A DNA stretch of 21,629 nucleotides from Deferribacteraceae bacterium UBA1873 (GCA_002338145.1 DDHP01000072.1:1-21629), one strand, 5' to 3'. Positions 14,398-21,629 are shown, counted from the first letter of the stretch. Notes: generated from the sequence alone by a model not told the origin. Made by a program: numbers and translations.

Positions 14398-16727
14398 TGG
14401 AAAATGTAAATGATAACCTTGAAATTCCTGAAGAACTTCCCTTACTGCCTGTGAGAGACATGGTGGTTTTTCCATATATGGTTTTGCCCCTTTATGTGGG
14501 ACGTGATGCCAGTATTGCCGCTGTTGATGAAGCTTTGAACGGTGACAGAATGATTTTTTTGTCTTCACAGAAAGATGCTGAAAAAGAAGACCCGGGAACT
14601 GACGATATTTATACAATAGGTACAGTGGCGTTGATTTTGCGTATGCTTAAGCTGCCGGATGGAAGGGTTAAGATATTGGTTCAGGGATTGAAAAGGGCTG
14701 AGTTGACAGAATTTGTCCAGGAAGATCCCTATTTCAAAGTGAAGCTTAATCTTATAGAAGAAAAGGAGCCCGAAGAAGGATTAAAAACTGAAGCTCTTGT
14801 CAGGCATGTCAAGGAGCAGTTGTCCAAAGCTGTTAATCTTGGCAAACCGCTCTTGCCGGATCTTTTGGCGGTTATAGAGACAATAAATGAACCCGGGAAA
14901 CTGGCGGATATTATTGTTGCTAATTTAGGGCTGAAAGCTGAGGAATCGCAGGTGGTATTGGAGGAAATTAATCCGTTGAACAGACTGGAAAAGGTAAATG
15001 AGTTCCTCAATAAAGAGATATCTATACTTGAAGTGCAACAGCAGATATTAAATGATGCAAGAGGGGAAATAGACAAAAGCCAGCGGGAATATTTTTTAAA
15101 AGAGCAAATGAGAGCCATCAAAAAAGAGCTGGGAGAGGAAGATGATATCAGTAAAGAGGTGGAGGATTTAGAAAAGAAACTTAAAAAAGCCAAATTACCT
15201 AAAAAAGTAAAAGAGGAAGCTGATAAACAACTTAAGAGATTTTCCCGTATGCATCCGGATTCTGCAGAAGCGACTGTTGTAAGAGGTTATTTGGAATGGC
15301 TGAGTGAACTGCCATGGTCCAAGTCAAGCAAGGACAATTTAGATATTAGCTATGCCAAGAAGGTGTTGGATGAGGATCATTACGGACTTGATGAGGTAAA
15401 AGAACGTATTCTGGATTTTCTTGCTGTACGGAAACTTAACAAAAATATGAAGAGCCCGATTTTGTGTTTTGTTGGTCCCCCTGGGGTTGGTAAAACATCT
15501 TTGGGTAAATCCATTGCAAGAGCAATGAACAGGGAATTTATCAGAATGTCTCTGGGCGGAATGAGAGATGAGGCGGAGATACGTGGGCACAGAAGAACAT
15601 ATATAGGTGCTATGCCGGGAAAGATTATTCAGGGGATAAAAAATACCGGGACAAATAATCCGGTTTTTATGCTTGATGAGGTGGATAAAATTGGGATGGA
15701 TTTTAGAGGAGATCCTGCGTCTGCACTTTTGGAGGTACTTGATCCTGAGCAAAACAATTCATTTGTTGATCACTATCTGGGTGTTCCTTTTGATTTGAGT
15801 AAAGTATTTTTTATAACAACGGCTAACTATCTGGATCCTATTCCCCCTGCGCTTAAAGACAGAATGGAAATTATTGAAATTCCTGGCTATACCGAGGATG
15901 AAAAAACAAAAATTGCCGAGAATTACCTGATTCCAAGGCAGATAAAGGAAAACGGTCTGGAACAAGACAAAGTGAAGTTCAGCACTAAGGCAATTCATGA
16001 GATAATTGACGGCTATACCAGAGAGTCGGGATTGAGAAATCTTGAGAGAACAATAGGTAAAATTTGCAGAAAAATAGCACGTAAAGTTGCAGAAGGTGAA
16101 AAGAAGAAATATTACAGAATTACTCCCCGAACAGTGAATCAGTTCCTTGGTCCCAGGCGCTTTGAAGATGAAGATGAGCTTAAGACCAGCGAAGTAGGTG
16201 TTGTGACGGGGTTGGCATGGACACCTTATGGCGGTGAAGTTCTTTTTGTGGAGTGTAATAAATATAAAGGCAAAGGTAACATGGTGGTTACGGGGCAACT
16301 CGGGGACATTATGAAAGAGTCTGCAAAAGCTGCTTTTACTGCTGTGAAATCTCTTTCTGAAGAGTTTGCTATAGATGAAAAGAGTTTTTCAGATTACGAT
16401 ATTCATATTCACGTTCCTGCAGGTGCCATACCCAAAGACGGTCCCTCTGCCGGTATAACAATGGCTACTGCTATATTTTCTATTTTTACCAATAAAAAAG
16501 TGAAAAAAGATGTTGCCATGACCGGAGAAATTACCATTACAGGTAAGGTTTTGCCTGTTGGCGGGATAAAAGAGAAGCTTTTGGCTGCCAAAAGAATTGG
16601 TGTTTCAAAAGTTATAATACCCAAAAAGAATGAAAAGGATTTGGTAAAGTTACCCAAAAACGTAAAGAATAGTTTTGAAATAGTAACTGTGGAAAAACTG
16701 AGTGAAGTACTTAAGCATGCTTTTTGA
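14397..16727 (+). CDS. lon: ATP-dependent protease Lon
   Basis: This is a full-length LonA of 776 residues. The N-terminal substrate-binding domain begins LPLLPVRDMVVFPYM (15-29), and a helical region containing REYFLKEQMRAIKKELGE (230-247) follows. The AAA+ module has Walker A GPPGVGKT (360-367), Walker B VFMLDEVD (423-430) and TANYLDPIPPAL with sensor residues. The protease domain has catalytic Ser684 (PKDGPSAG) and Lys727 (GGIKEKLLAA), with the same 43-residue spacing as E. coli S679/K722. The start is GTG at 14397, overlapping the Hsp20 stop. The sequence ggagg (14385-14389) seven bases upstream supports it. It degrades misfolded and regulatory proteins in the cytoplasm and is the last gene before a terminator. 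Confidence 0.97.
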   Translation: MENVNDNLEIPEELPLLPVRDMVVFPYMVLPLYVGRDASIAAVDEALNGDRMIFLSSQKDAEKEDPGTDDIYTIGTVALILRMLKLPDGRVKILVQGLKRAELTEFVQEDPYFKVKLNLIEEKEPEEGLKTEALVRHVKEQLSKAVNLGKPLLPDLLAVIETINEPGKLADIIVANLGLKAEESQVVLEEINPLNRLEKVNEFLNKEISILEVQQQILNDARGEIDKSQREYFLKEQMRAIKKELGEEDDISKEVEDLEKKLKKAKLPKKVKEEADKQLKRFSRMHPDSAEATVVRGYLEWLSELPWSKSSKDNLDISYAKKVLDEDHYGLDEVKERILDFLAVRKLNKNMKSPILCFVGPPGVGKTSLGKSIARAMNREFIRMSLGGMRDEAEIRGHRRTYIGAMPGKIIQGIKNTGTNNPVFMLDEVDKIGMDFRGDPASALLEVLDPEQNNSFVDHYLGVPFDLSKVFFITTANYLDPIPPALKDRMEIIEIPGYTEDEKTKIAENYLIPRQIKENGLEQDKVKFSTKAIHEIIDGYTRESGLRNLERTIGKICRKIARKVAEGEKKKYYRITPRTVNQFLGPRRFEDEDELKTSEVGVVTGLAWTPYGGEVLFVECNKYKGKGNMVVTGQLGDIMKESAKAAFTAVKSLSEEFAIDEKSFSDYDIHIHVPAGAIPKDGPSAGITMATAIFSIFTNKKVKKDVAMTGEITITGKVLPVGGIKEKLLAAKRIGVSKVIIPKKNEKDLVKLPKNVKNSFEIVTVEKLSEVLKHAF

Positions 16728-16839
16728 ATTGATAAAAATACGTGGCAAACTTTTACATATTGTTAAGCTTTTGAATGATTACATTTCATAATTGCTTTAT
16801 CATCTGTGATAGAAATTAATGTGGAGATTTTCTGTATTT

Positions 16840-16875
16840 AGGTCTACTTGCTATTATTGCAGGTAGACCTTTTTT
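16840..16875 (+). terminator. Rho-independent terminator downstream of lon
   Basis: The stem aggtctac (16840-16847) pairs with gtagacct (16863-16870) and extends inward by one wobble and three more pairs to a 7-base loop. Six T follow counting from 16870. It sits 113 bases after the lon stop and closes the long operon that begins with the HD-GYP gene. Confidence 0.8.
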
Positions 16876-17160
16876 AATAATGAAGTTTGCTTGTTTCCCC
16901 CGTTACTTCGGGAGCTTAGTTTTCCAATCCTTTAATGCTTGTAATTATTTATGGGTTTTGCTATAAAGTTGGTACAATTGTAACCGATGTTAATAGTATT
17001 ATGAATATTAACCGGTGATTTGTCCTGTATTGATTTTTGGGCAAATATTAAGCATTGTTTTGTTTTTTTATAGACCTGCACATTCTCAGTATTGCAGGGA
17101 TGTTGATAACAATGCTTTTGGTTTACATTATGGCTAAACTTATAAAGGATCCTACGGTTA
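16876..17160. other. Intergenic region upstream of the FlhG-like gene, with dyads
   Basis: No gene is supported. The stretch contains a perfect 10-bp palindrome tacaattgta (16973-16982). Directly abutting it is an imperfect inverted repeat with arms accg-at-gttaata (16983-16995) and tattaaccggt (17006-17016). Further on, a GG-N10-GC spacing at 17040-17053 (gggcaaatattaagca) resembles a sigma-54 -24/-12 promoter only loosely. Transcription of the flagellar/chemotaxis pair downstream probably starts in here. Confidence 0.4.
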
Positions 17161-18048
17161 ATGGCTAAAATAGTTTCTATTGCAAGTGGTAAGGGTGGTG
17201 TTGGTAAGAGTTTTTTTGCAGCAAATATAGCTATGTCTATGGTCAGTAAAGGTTACCGCGTTCTTCTGGTTGACGGGGACTTAGGAGGAGCAAATCTTCA
17301 TAATTTTGTTGGACTTAGAGCTTCTGGGAGAGGTCTTTACAATTTTTTGAGGGACAAAACTAGTCTTGCCGATGTGATTTTAGAATCCTCCGTCGGTGTC
17401 CATTTTATAGGCGGTTCCGGCGATGTTTTGGGGATGGCTCATATAAATAATTTTGAAAAGCTAAAAATACTGAATCAGCTTAAAAGGACAGATTACGAAT
17501 ATGTTATCCTAGATCTGGGTGCCGGGACAAGTTATAACATGGTTGATTTTTTTAATTTCTCCGATAAGCGTGTTCTGGTTATGACCAGTGAGCCGACATC
17601 CATTGAAAACTCCTACGGTTTTCTCAAGGTTGCATTGTACAGAAAGATAGAAAGACTTCTTATCAAAGATAAGCGGATGGAAGATATATGTAAAAAACTC
17701 CGAAGCCGTAGTATGAATTATCCTAAAGTTGCTGATATCATTGAAGAAGCAGATGGTATTGATTCTAAAGCTACTGACGATATTAGAAAAATATTAAAAA
17801 ATTATAATGTGGGACTTGTTTTGAATATGCTGAAGTTTAAAAAAGAACTTAATATTTTCTTTGGTTTTGAAAAAGTAACAGAAAAATATTTAAGTATCGC
17901 TATTGAAAAATTGGGTTTTGTCCCTTATGATATAAAAGTAAGCGATTATGTGAAGAATCTTAATCCTTATTACAGTGCTGTGGGTAAAGAACAAAAGCTT
18001 TATTTTGATGAAATAAGAGATATCCTTGTCTCAAGTATGAGAGGTTAA
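17161..18048 (+). CDS. FlhG/MinD-like P-loop ATPase
   Basis: This is a 295-residue SIMIBI-class ATPase. It has the deviant Walker A GKGGVGKS (10-17, signature lysine 11), switch I GDLGGANLHNFVG (39-51), Walker B VILDLGAG (115-122) and an adenine-side EPTSIENSYGFLK segment (144-156). Compared with MinD it has a helical insertion at about 157-212 (KIERLLIKDKRMEDICKKLRS...), a pattern seen in FlhG-like proteins that position flagella. It starts directly at the first strand, so the FlhG N-terminal DQA motif that activates FlhF is absent. No clear amphipathic membrane-targeting tail is visible. Two bases separate it from the CheW-CheZ gene, so it may set polar placement of flagella or chemotaxis arrays. 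A ParC-type array-positioning ATPase is an alternative. Confidence 0.75.
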   Translation: MAKIVSIASGKGGVGKSFFAANIAMSMVSKGYRVLLVDGDLGGANLHNFVGLRASGRGLYNFLRDKTSLADVILESSVGVHFIGGSGDVLGMAHINNFEKLKILNQLKRTDYEYVILDLGAGTSYNMVDFFNFSDKRVLVMTSEPTSIENSYGFLKVALYRKIERLLIKDKRMEDICKKLRSRSMNYPKVADIIEEADGIDSKATDDIRKILKNYNVGLVLNMLKFKKELNIFFGFEKVTEKYLSIAIEKLGFVPYDIKVSDYVKNLNPYYSAVGKEQKLYFDEIRDILVSSMRG

Positions 18049-18050
18049 CT

Positions 18051-19721
18051 ATGGCTGAAGAACAACAAGTTTATATCGAGGATTTGGAAGAAATTAAAGA
18101 GGAAGATCTCTTGCAGCTTGTCGGTTTTAAACTTGGAGATGAAGAATATGCTATAGATGTTCTCAAAATTCAGGAAATTATCAGGCTGGTGGAAATAACT
18201 TCTGTACCCAGAACAGACTCATTTGTCCTGGGAGTTATGAATCTCAGAGGTAAGGTAATTCCTGTGATTGACTTGAGGGTACGGTTTAATCTTGACAGGA
18301 CTGATTTTAACAAACTTACACGTATTATTGTTGTGAAATTTGACAGTGAACATGTTGGTTTTGTCGTGGATGAAGTGACTGAAGTTATACGTATTAATAA
18401 AAATTCCGTGGAACCTACACCTCCCTTGGTTGGTTCTATAGGTCAGGAATATATTTTGGGTATTTGCAAACATAATGAAAGGCTTATTATTCTGTTGGAT
18501 ATCGACTGGGTTATTTATGAAGAAGGAAAGTATGCTGAAAGTGATTTAAGGAAAAGATTTTTAGGTAAGGATGAAACTAAAGGTATTGTTCCTGAAGAAA
18601 GTGAAAAGGAAGAAAAACCGGAGGAAATGCCGGGGGAGGAAAGTTCTCCGGTTCTTGAAGAAACAGATAATAAAGATGTTGAGTTATCAGAGAAATCAGA
18701 CGAGATTGAATCTTCCGAAGTATCTTCAGAAGATGCAGATATTGATGATCTTATTGCAATGGAGCTTGAGAAAAGAGAAAAAGAAACTGAGGAAATGCTG
18801 CAGAAGAAAAAACAGGGCGAGAGCCAGGAAAGTGAAAATTCCGATTACGATGATGAAAACCAATATGAAGATATTCTGAACGATGCTGTTAATCAGGCTA
18901 ACAGTGCAGTTTCCGGTGAGTCTAATCACGTAGAGCAGAATGATCTTGACGCTTTGATTGCCCAAGAGCTTGAAAAAAGGGAAAAAGAAACTGAAGAAAT
19001 GCTTAAGAAAAAAAAGGCTGAAAAAAAAAATGAAATAGATGACGAAGAAAATGACAACGAATTGCAGGAAACAGAAATCCAGGATACGGAAAAAAGCAGC
19101 GAAGATAACAGAATTTATATGGAAAGAGACTCTGTGGATGAGCTCAAAAGCTTGGCACATAAAATAATAAATGGCGAAATTAAAGAGCTGGATTTTGATG
19201 TCAAAAGTGAGGTAGGGGAATTACTCCGACTTATCCTGGAAACCAAAAATAAAATTGACGATCTTGAGCCCATATTATATGACTCCAGTGAGCAGATACC
19301 CTATGTGGCGGATACTCTGGAAAAAGTAAACGAGGAAACTGAGCAGGCTGCTTTGAATCTTGTTGAGGCATCTGACGATATGGCGCAATTTTATGCTGGA
19401 TTAAAAGAAAAACTGGAAAAAGTTGAAAAATTTCTCGATAAAAATGATTCCAAATCTGCACTGGAGGAAGCCAAGGATATTGGCTCCACTTTACATAATG
19501 CCGAAGATTTAGGGTTTAAGATATTGCAATCTTTGGAGTTTCAGGATATAACCGAGCAAAAAATAAGTAAGGTTGCCAAATATATTGAAAACATAGGTGC
19601 CCGCCTTGGAGCTATTCTGGGATTTGTCACGATAAGTCAGATGCAGTCTCAGGATGAAGAGGAAAAGGCCAGTTCGCAGTCAGAGATTGACGGTCTTCTC
19701 AGAGATTACGGTTTGGCTTGA
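18051..19721 (+). CDS. CheW-CheZ fusion protein with acidic coiled linker
   Basis: This is a 556-residue chemotaxis protein with three parts. Residues 18-158 form a CheW domain (LLQLVGFKLGDEEYAIDVLKIQEII, VPRTDSFVLGVMNLRGKVIPVIDLR, VDEVTEVIRI) that would dock to CheA and receptors. Residues 160-360 are a very acidic, charged linker holding a near-identical repeat at 230-254 and 298-322 (D-[IL]-D-x-LIAxELEKREKETEEML). Residues 360-556 are a long-helical domain with FQDITEQKI at 497-505. It matches the CheZ active-site helix (E. coli DFQDLTGQ), including Asp499 and Gln503 at the same spacing as D143 and Q147. The protein ends SQSEIDGLLRDYGLA, like CheZ's CheY-P-binding tail SQDQVDDLLDSLGF. It should therefore tether a CheY-P phosphatase to the receptor array. 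It follows the FlhG-like gene by two bases. Confidence 0.85.
   Translation: MAEEQQVYIEDLEEIKEEDLLQLVGFKLGDEEYAIDVLKIQEIIRLVEITSVPRTDSFVLGVMNLRGKVIPVIDLRVRFNLDRTDFNKLTRIIVVKFDSEHVGFVVDEVTEVIRINKNSVEPTPPLVGSIGQEYILGICKHNERLIILLDIDWVIYEEGKYAESDLRKRFLGKDETKGIVPEESEKEEKPEEMPGEESSPVLEETDNKDVELSEKSDEIESSEVSSEDADIDDLIAMELEKREKETEEMLQKKKQGESQESENSDYDDENQYEDILNDAVNQANSAVSGESNHVEQNDLDALIAQELEKREKETEEMLKKKKAEKKNEIDDEENDNELQETEIQDTEKSSEDNRIYMERDSVDELKSLAHKIINGEIKELDFDVKSEVGELLRLILETKNKIDDLEPILYDSSEQIPYVADTLEKVNEETEQAALNLVEASDDMAQFYAGLKEKLEKVEKFLDKNDSKSALEEAKDIGSTLHNAEDLGFKILQSLEFQDITEQKISKVAKYIENIGARLGAILGFVTISQMQSQDEEEKASSQSEIDGLLRDYGLA
18738..19016 (+). repeat. Duplicated 25-codon unit inside the CheW-CheZ linker
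   Basis: Codons 230-254 (18738-18812) and 298-322 (18942-19016) encode units differing at only a few positions, both running D-x-D-x-LIA through EKREKETEEML to KKK. The offset is 68 codons. It is an internal protein duplication rather than a mobile repeat. Confidence 0.85.
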
Positions 19722-19735
19722 AGGCTTATATCTAC

Positions 19736-19807
19736 AGGCGCGTAGCTCAGTGGGAGAGCATTACCTTGACGTGGTAAGGGTCGGCGGTTCGATCCCGCCC
19801 GCGCCTA
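19736..19807 (+). tRNA. tRNA-Val (anticodon GAC)
   Basis: A full cloverleaf can be folded. The acceptor arms are aggcgcg (19736-19742) and cgcgcct (19800-19806) with discriminator A19807. The D-arm is gctc/gagc, the anticodon stem ttacc/ggtaa encloses ttGACgt with GAC at 19768-19770, and the T-arm is ggcgg-ttcgatc-ccgcc. CCA is not encoded. It begins 14 bases after the CheW-CheZ stop with no promoter of its own that I can see, so it may be processed from that transcript. Confidence 0.95.
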
Positions 19808-19901
19808 TCTTCAATTCTTAATATCTTTCATAATAAATTTTTTCGGCAAAAAATAGAAGAGACACCAAATTAAAGTAATTGCATTTGGAATGCATGTATG
19901 T

Positions 19902-19941
19902 TATTACATATATGAAACTTTTATCTTATAAATATGTAATA
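19902..19941 (+). promoter_or_regulatory. Candidate ectoine-operon promoter/operator (inverted repeat around a -10 box)
   Basis: A perfect 10-bp inverted repeat, tattacatat (19902-19911) and atatgtaata (19932-19941), has a 20-base spacer. A -10-like TATAAA (19927-19932) lies at its right edge, with no good -35 at 17 bases. This would suit a promoter needing an activator or relieved by loss of a repressor, as expected for osmotically controlled ect genes. The start of ectA is 30 bases downstream. The assignment rests only on the sequence pattern and its place. Confidence 0.45.
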
Positions 19942-19970
19942 TTGAAAAATATCAAGCGGAGGAAAAAGAT

Positions 19971-20474
19971 ATGGAAGATAATATAATAATAAGAAGACCC
20001 GTAGTGAAAGATGGCTATGGGGTTTGGACGCTAATCAAAAATTCCGAGCCTTTGGATTTAAATTCAAAATATGCCTACCTGCTTTTCTGTACCCATTTTA
20101 GGGATACATCTGTAGTTGCCATCGATCCGGATCAGGAGGATAAGGTTGTGGGTTTTGTGTCGGGATACAGACCCCCAGTGCAACCGGATGCACTTTTTGT
20201 GTGGCAGGTTGTTGTGGACAGTTCTATGCGCGGCAGAGGGCTGGCTCCGAGAATAATTAGAGATATCTTAGAGAGAGAATATAATCAGGATATTAAATAT
20301 ATACAGGCAACTGTAGGACCTTCTAATAAACCTTCAGAGGGGCTTTTCAGAAAACTGGCCAAGTATTACGATGCCAAATGTGAAACCACTGTATTCTTCT
20401 CTAAAGAGGATTTTGGTGAAGGGGATCATGAACAGGAAGTACTGTTTCACATCGGGCCTATTAAGAGGGGGTGA
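19971..20474 (+). CDS. ectA: L-2,4-diaminobutyrate acetyltransferase
   Basis: EctA acetylates L-2,4-diaminobutyrate with acetyl-CoA, the second step of ectoine synthesis. The 167-residue GNAT protein shows IIIRRPVVKDGYGVWTLI at the N-terminus, then LDLNSKYAYLLFCTHFRDTSVVA (28-50) and VVGFVSGYRPP (59-69). It also shows LFVWQVVVD (75-83), the acetyl-CoA loop RGRGLAPRII (88-97) and QATVGPSNKPSEGLFRKLA (112-130), all characteristic of EctA. The sequence ggagga upstream of the ATG supports the start. ectB follows after 84 bases. A compatible-solute pathway fits a salt-adapted cell that also uses a sodium-pumping respiratory enzyme. Confidence 0.95.
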   Translation: MEDNIIIRRPVVKDGYGVWTLIKNSEPLDLNSKYAYLLFCTHFRDTSVVAIDPDQEDKVVGFVSGYRPPVQPDALFVWQVVVDSSMRGRGLAPRIIRDILEREYNQDIKYIQATVGPSNKPSEGLFRKLAKYYDAKCETTVFFSKEDFGEGDHEQEVLFHIGPIKRG

Positions 20475-20510
20475 TAGTGATATCTTTGGAAAGAAAGTGT
20501 TAACAATATG

Positions 20511-20521
20511 TATCTTATAAA
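20511..20521 (+). promoter_or_regulatory. Repeated 11-mer tatcttataaa before ectB
   Basis: The 11-mer tatcttataaa, containing a TATAAA -10-like box, is identical to 19922-19932 in front of ectA. Here it lies 38 bases before the ectB start, in the ectA-ectB gap, which otherwise shows only the palindrome gttaac (20499-20504). It may be an internal promoter for ectB, but no -35 partner is visible and the DNA is AT-rich. Confidence 0.3.
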
Positions 20522-20558
20522 ATGATAATAATTACAAATAATCAGGAGGAATTAATTT

Positions 20559-21629
20559 ATGAGAATTTTTGAAAATCTTGAATCTGAAGTGAGAGGGTAT
20601 ATACGCTCATTCCCTACGATTTTTGAGAAAGCAAAGGGGGCACTTTTATATGATGAGCAGGGGGAAAAATATATCGATTTTTTCGCCGGAGCCGGTACCC
20701 TGAACTATGGACATAATAATGACAAAATATCTGAAGCTCTTATTGAGTATTTAAAAAATGACGGTATTGTTCACGGACTTGATCTCGCAACAACTGCAAA
20801 GAAAAATTTTCTGCAGAAATTTTCAGATACGATATTAGCTCCGCGTAATCTGGAGTATAAGATTCAATTTACCGGTCCTACAGGGACTAACGCCGTGGAA
20901 ACAGCTATTAAAATCGCCCGTATGGTTAAAGGACGCTCAAATATTGTATCATTTACAAATGGTTATCATGGTTTGACTATGGGTGCTCTTGCTCTGACAG
21001 GTAATGCATTTTATAGGGATGAAGCCTATATCAGCCGTAGTAATGTTTCGTTTATGCCTTATGACGGATATTTCGGTGATGATGTGAATACAATTGATTA
21101 TCTGAGAAAATTTCTTGATGATCCCAGCAGCGGCCTTGATCTTCCTGCAGCTGTCATTCTTGAAACAGTGCAGGCTGAAGGCGGTGTTAATGTGGCGTCA
21201 TCTCAGTGGCTTAGAGATCTTGAAGATGTTTGCCGTGAGTATGATATTCTGCTTATAGTAGATGATATTCAGGTTGGCAACGGCAGAACCGGTGATTTTT
21301 TCAGTTTTGAAGAAGCCGGCATTAATCCGGATATCATTACAATGTCCAAGGCTGTTGGCGGAGGATTACCTCTGGCACTTGTTCTTTTAAAACCGGAGCT
21401 TGACCAATGGAAGCCGGGTGAGCACACAGGGACATTCAGAGGGAATAACCTTGCTTTTGTTGCATCAACAGTTGCTCTTGAATACTGGGATAACGATGAT
21501 CTGAGTCAGGCGGTAAAAAGTAAATCTGAGGTTTTGAAAAACAGACTGGAGGAAATTGCTGAAAAATATCCGGAGGCAAATGCTTCTGTGAGAGGCAGAG
21601 GTCTGATTTACGGTCTGGAGCTTCCTGAA
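20559..21629 (+). CDS. ectB: Diaminobutyrate-2-oxoglutarate transaminase (partial, cut by window end)
   Basis: EctB makes L-2,4-diaminobutyrate from aspartate-semialdehyde and glutamate, the first committed step to ectoine. The 357 codons visible run open to the end of the window. The family length is about 420-430, so the C-terminus lies outside. It is a class-III PLP transaminase. Marks are IFENLESEVRGYIRSFP at the N-terminus, FFAGAGTLNYGHNN (41-54) and FTGPTGTNAVETAIK (104-118). Others are NGYHGLT (134-140), LLIVDDIQVGNGRTG (231-245, with Asp235 for the pyridine nitrogen), ITMSKAVGGG (260-269, Lys264 for the Schiff base) and HTGTFRGNN (289-297). A strong aggagg precedes the ATG. ectC is expected next. 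Confidence 0.95.
   Translation, partial: MRIFENLESEVRGYIRSFPTIFEKAKGALLYDEQGEKYIDFFAGAGTLNYGHNNDKISEALIEYLKNDGIVHGLDLATTAKKNFLQKFSDTILAPRNLEYKIQFTGPTGTNAVETAIKIARMVKGRSNIVSFTNGYHGLTMGALALTGNAFYRDEAYISRSNVSFMPYDGYFGDDVNTIDYLRKFLDDPSSGLDLPAAVILETVQAEGGVNVASSQWLRDLEDVCREYDILLIVDDIQVGNGRTGDFFSFEEAGINPDIITMSKAVGGGLPLALVLLKPELDQWKPGEHTGTFRGNNLAFVASTVALEYWDNDDLSQAVKSKSEVLKNRLEEIAEKYPEANASVRGRGLIYGLELPE

Noticed and set aside
14729..15193. Long antisense frames within lon and within the CheW-CheZ gene (e.g. 18726-19160)
   Set aside because: They are Ser/Leu/Phe-rich mirrors of Glu/Lys-rich coding sequence and have no ribosome sites.
17038..17054. Sigma-54 promoter upstream of the FlhG-like gene
   Set aside because: The GG-N10-GC spacing is present, but the surrounding bases fit the TGGCAC-N5-TTGC consensus poorly, so it is mentioned only as a possibility in the intergenic entry.
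17100..17168. 22-residue hydrophobic peptide frame ending inside the FlhG-like start
   Set aside because: The possible ribosome site abuts its ATG with no spacer, and nothing but length and hydrophobicity supports it.
19837..19854. Hairpin attttttcggcaaaaaat after the tRNA as a terminator
   Set aside because: The stem is only A-T pairs with a four-base loop and no GC-rich core, so it is too weak to call.

Overview
The window is about 21.6 kb of AT-rich, densely packed bacterial DNA. The gene set is a complete Na+-NQR operon, the futalosine menaquinone enzyme MqnE, HD-GYP signalling, an FlhG-like ATPase with chemotaxis functions, and ectoine synthesis genes. It suggests a motile, menaquinone-using, halophilic or marine Gram-negative bacterium. 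My best guess is a member of the Deferribacterota (Flexistipes-like). That is inference from gene content and protein flavour, not from a marker gene.

Layout. Positions 1-489 hold no convincing gene but contain short interspersed palindromic repeats. Positions 490-1902 hold a minus-strand operon of three small lipoproteins: a DUF2846-like protein, a 40-residue lipoprotein, and a protein resembling the Helicobacter HpaA family. It has a recognisable promoter and a bidirectional terminator. Positions 2071-8139 hold nqrABCDEF on the plus strand, tightly overlapped, followed by a very short cysteine-rich membrane protein that may play the role of NqrM. A convergent minus-strand J-domain/TPR protein lies at 8204-8860.

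Positions 9030-16727 form a long plus-strand series: response regulator/HD-GYP phosphodiesterase, mqnE, an unrecognised protein, a MEMO1-family protein, galU, an Hsp20 chaperone and Lon protease. Nearly all neighbours overlap or are a few bases apart. A hairpin-plus-T-tract terminator lies at 16840-16875. After a 433-bp intergenic region with several dyads come an FlhG/MinD-like ATPase and a 556-residue protein that starts as CheW and ends as CheZ, then tRNA-Val(GAC). The window ends in ectA and a truncated ectB, preceded by an inverted repeat around a candidate -10 box.

How it fits together. Na+-NQR makes a sodium-motive force from NADH and quinone, with menaquinone probably supplied through MqnE. 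Ectoine supplies compatible solute. FlhG and CheW-CheZ tie flagellar or array positioning to chemotaxis signal termination. The most notable items are the CheW-CheZ fusion with three FliM/CheZ-like candidate CheY-docking motifs and the NqrM-like mini-protein. Next are the serine in place of threonine at the NqrC flavinylation site and the HpaA-like lipoprotein.
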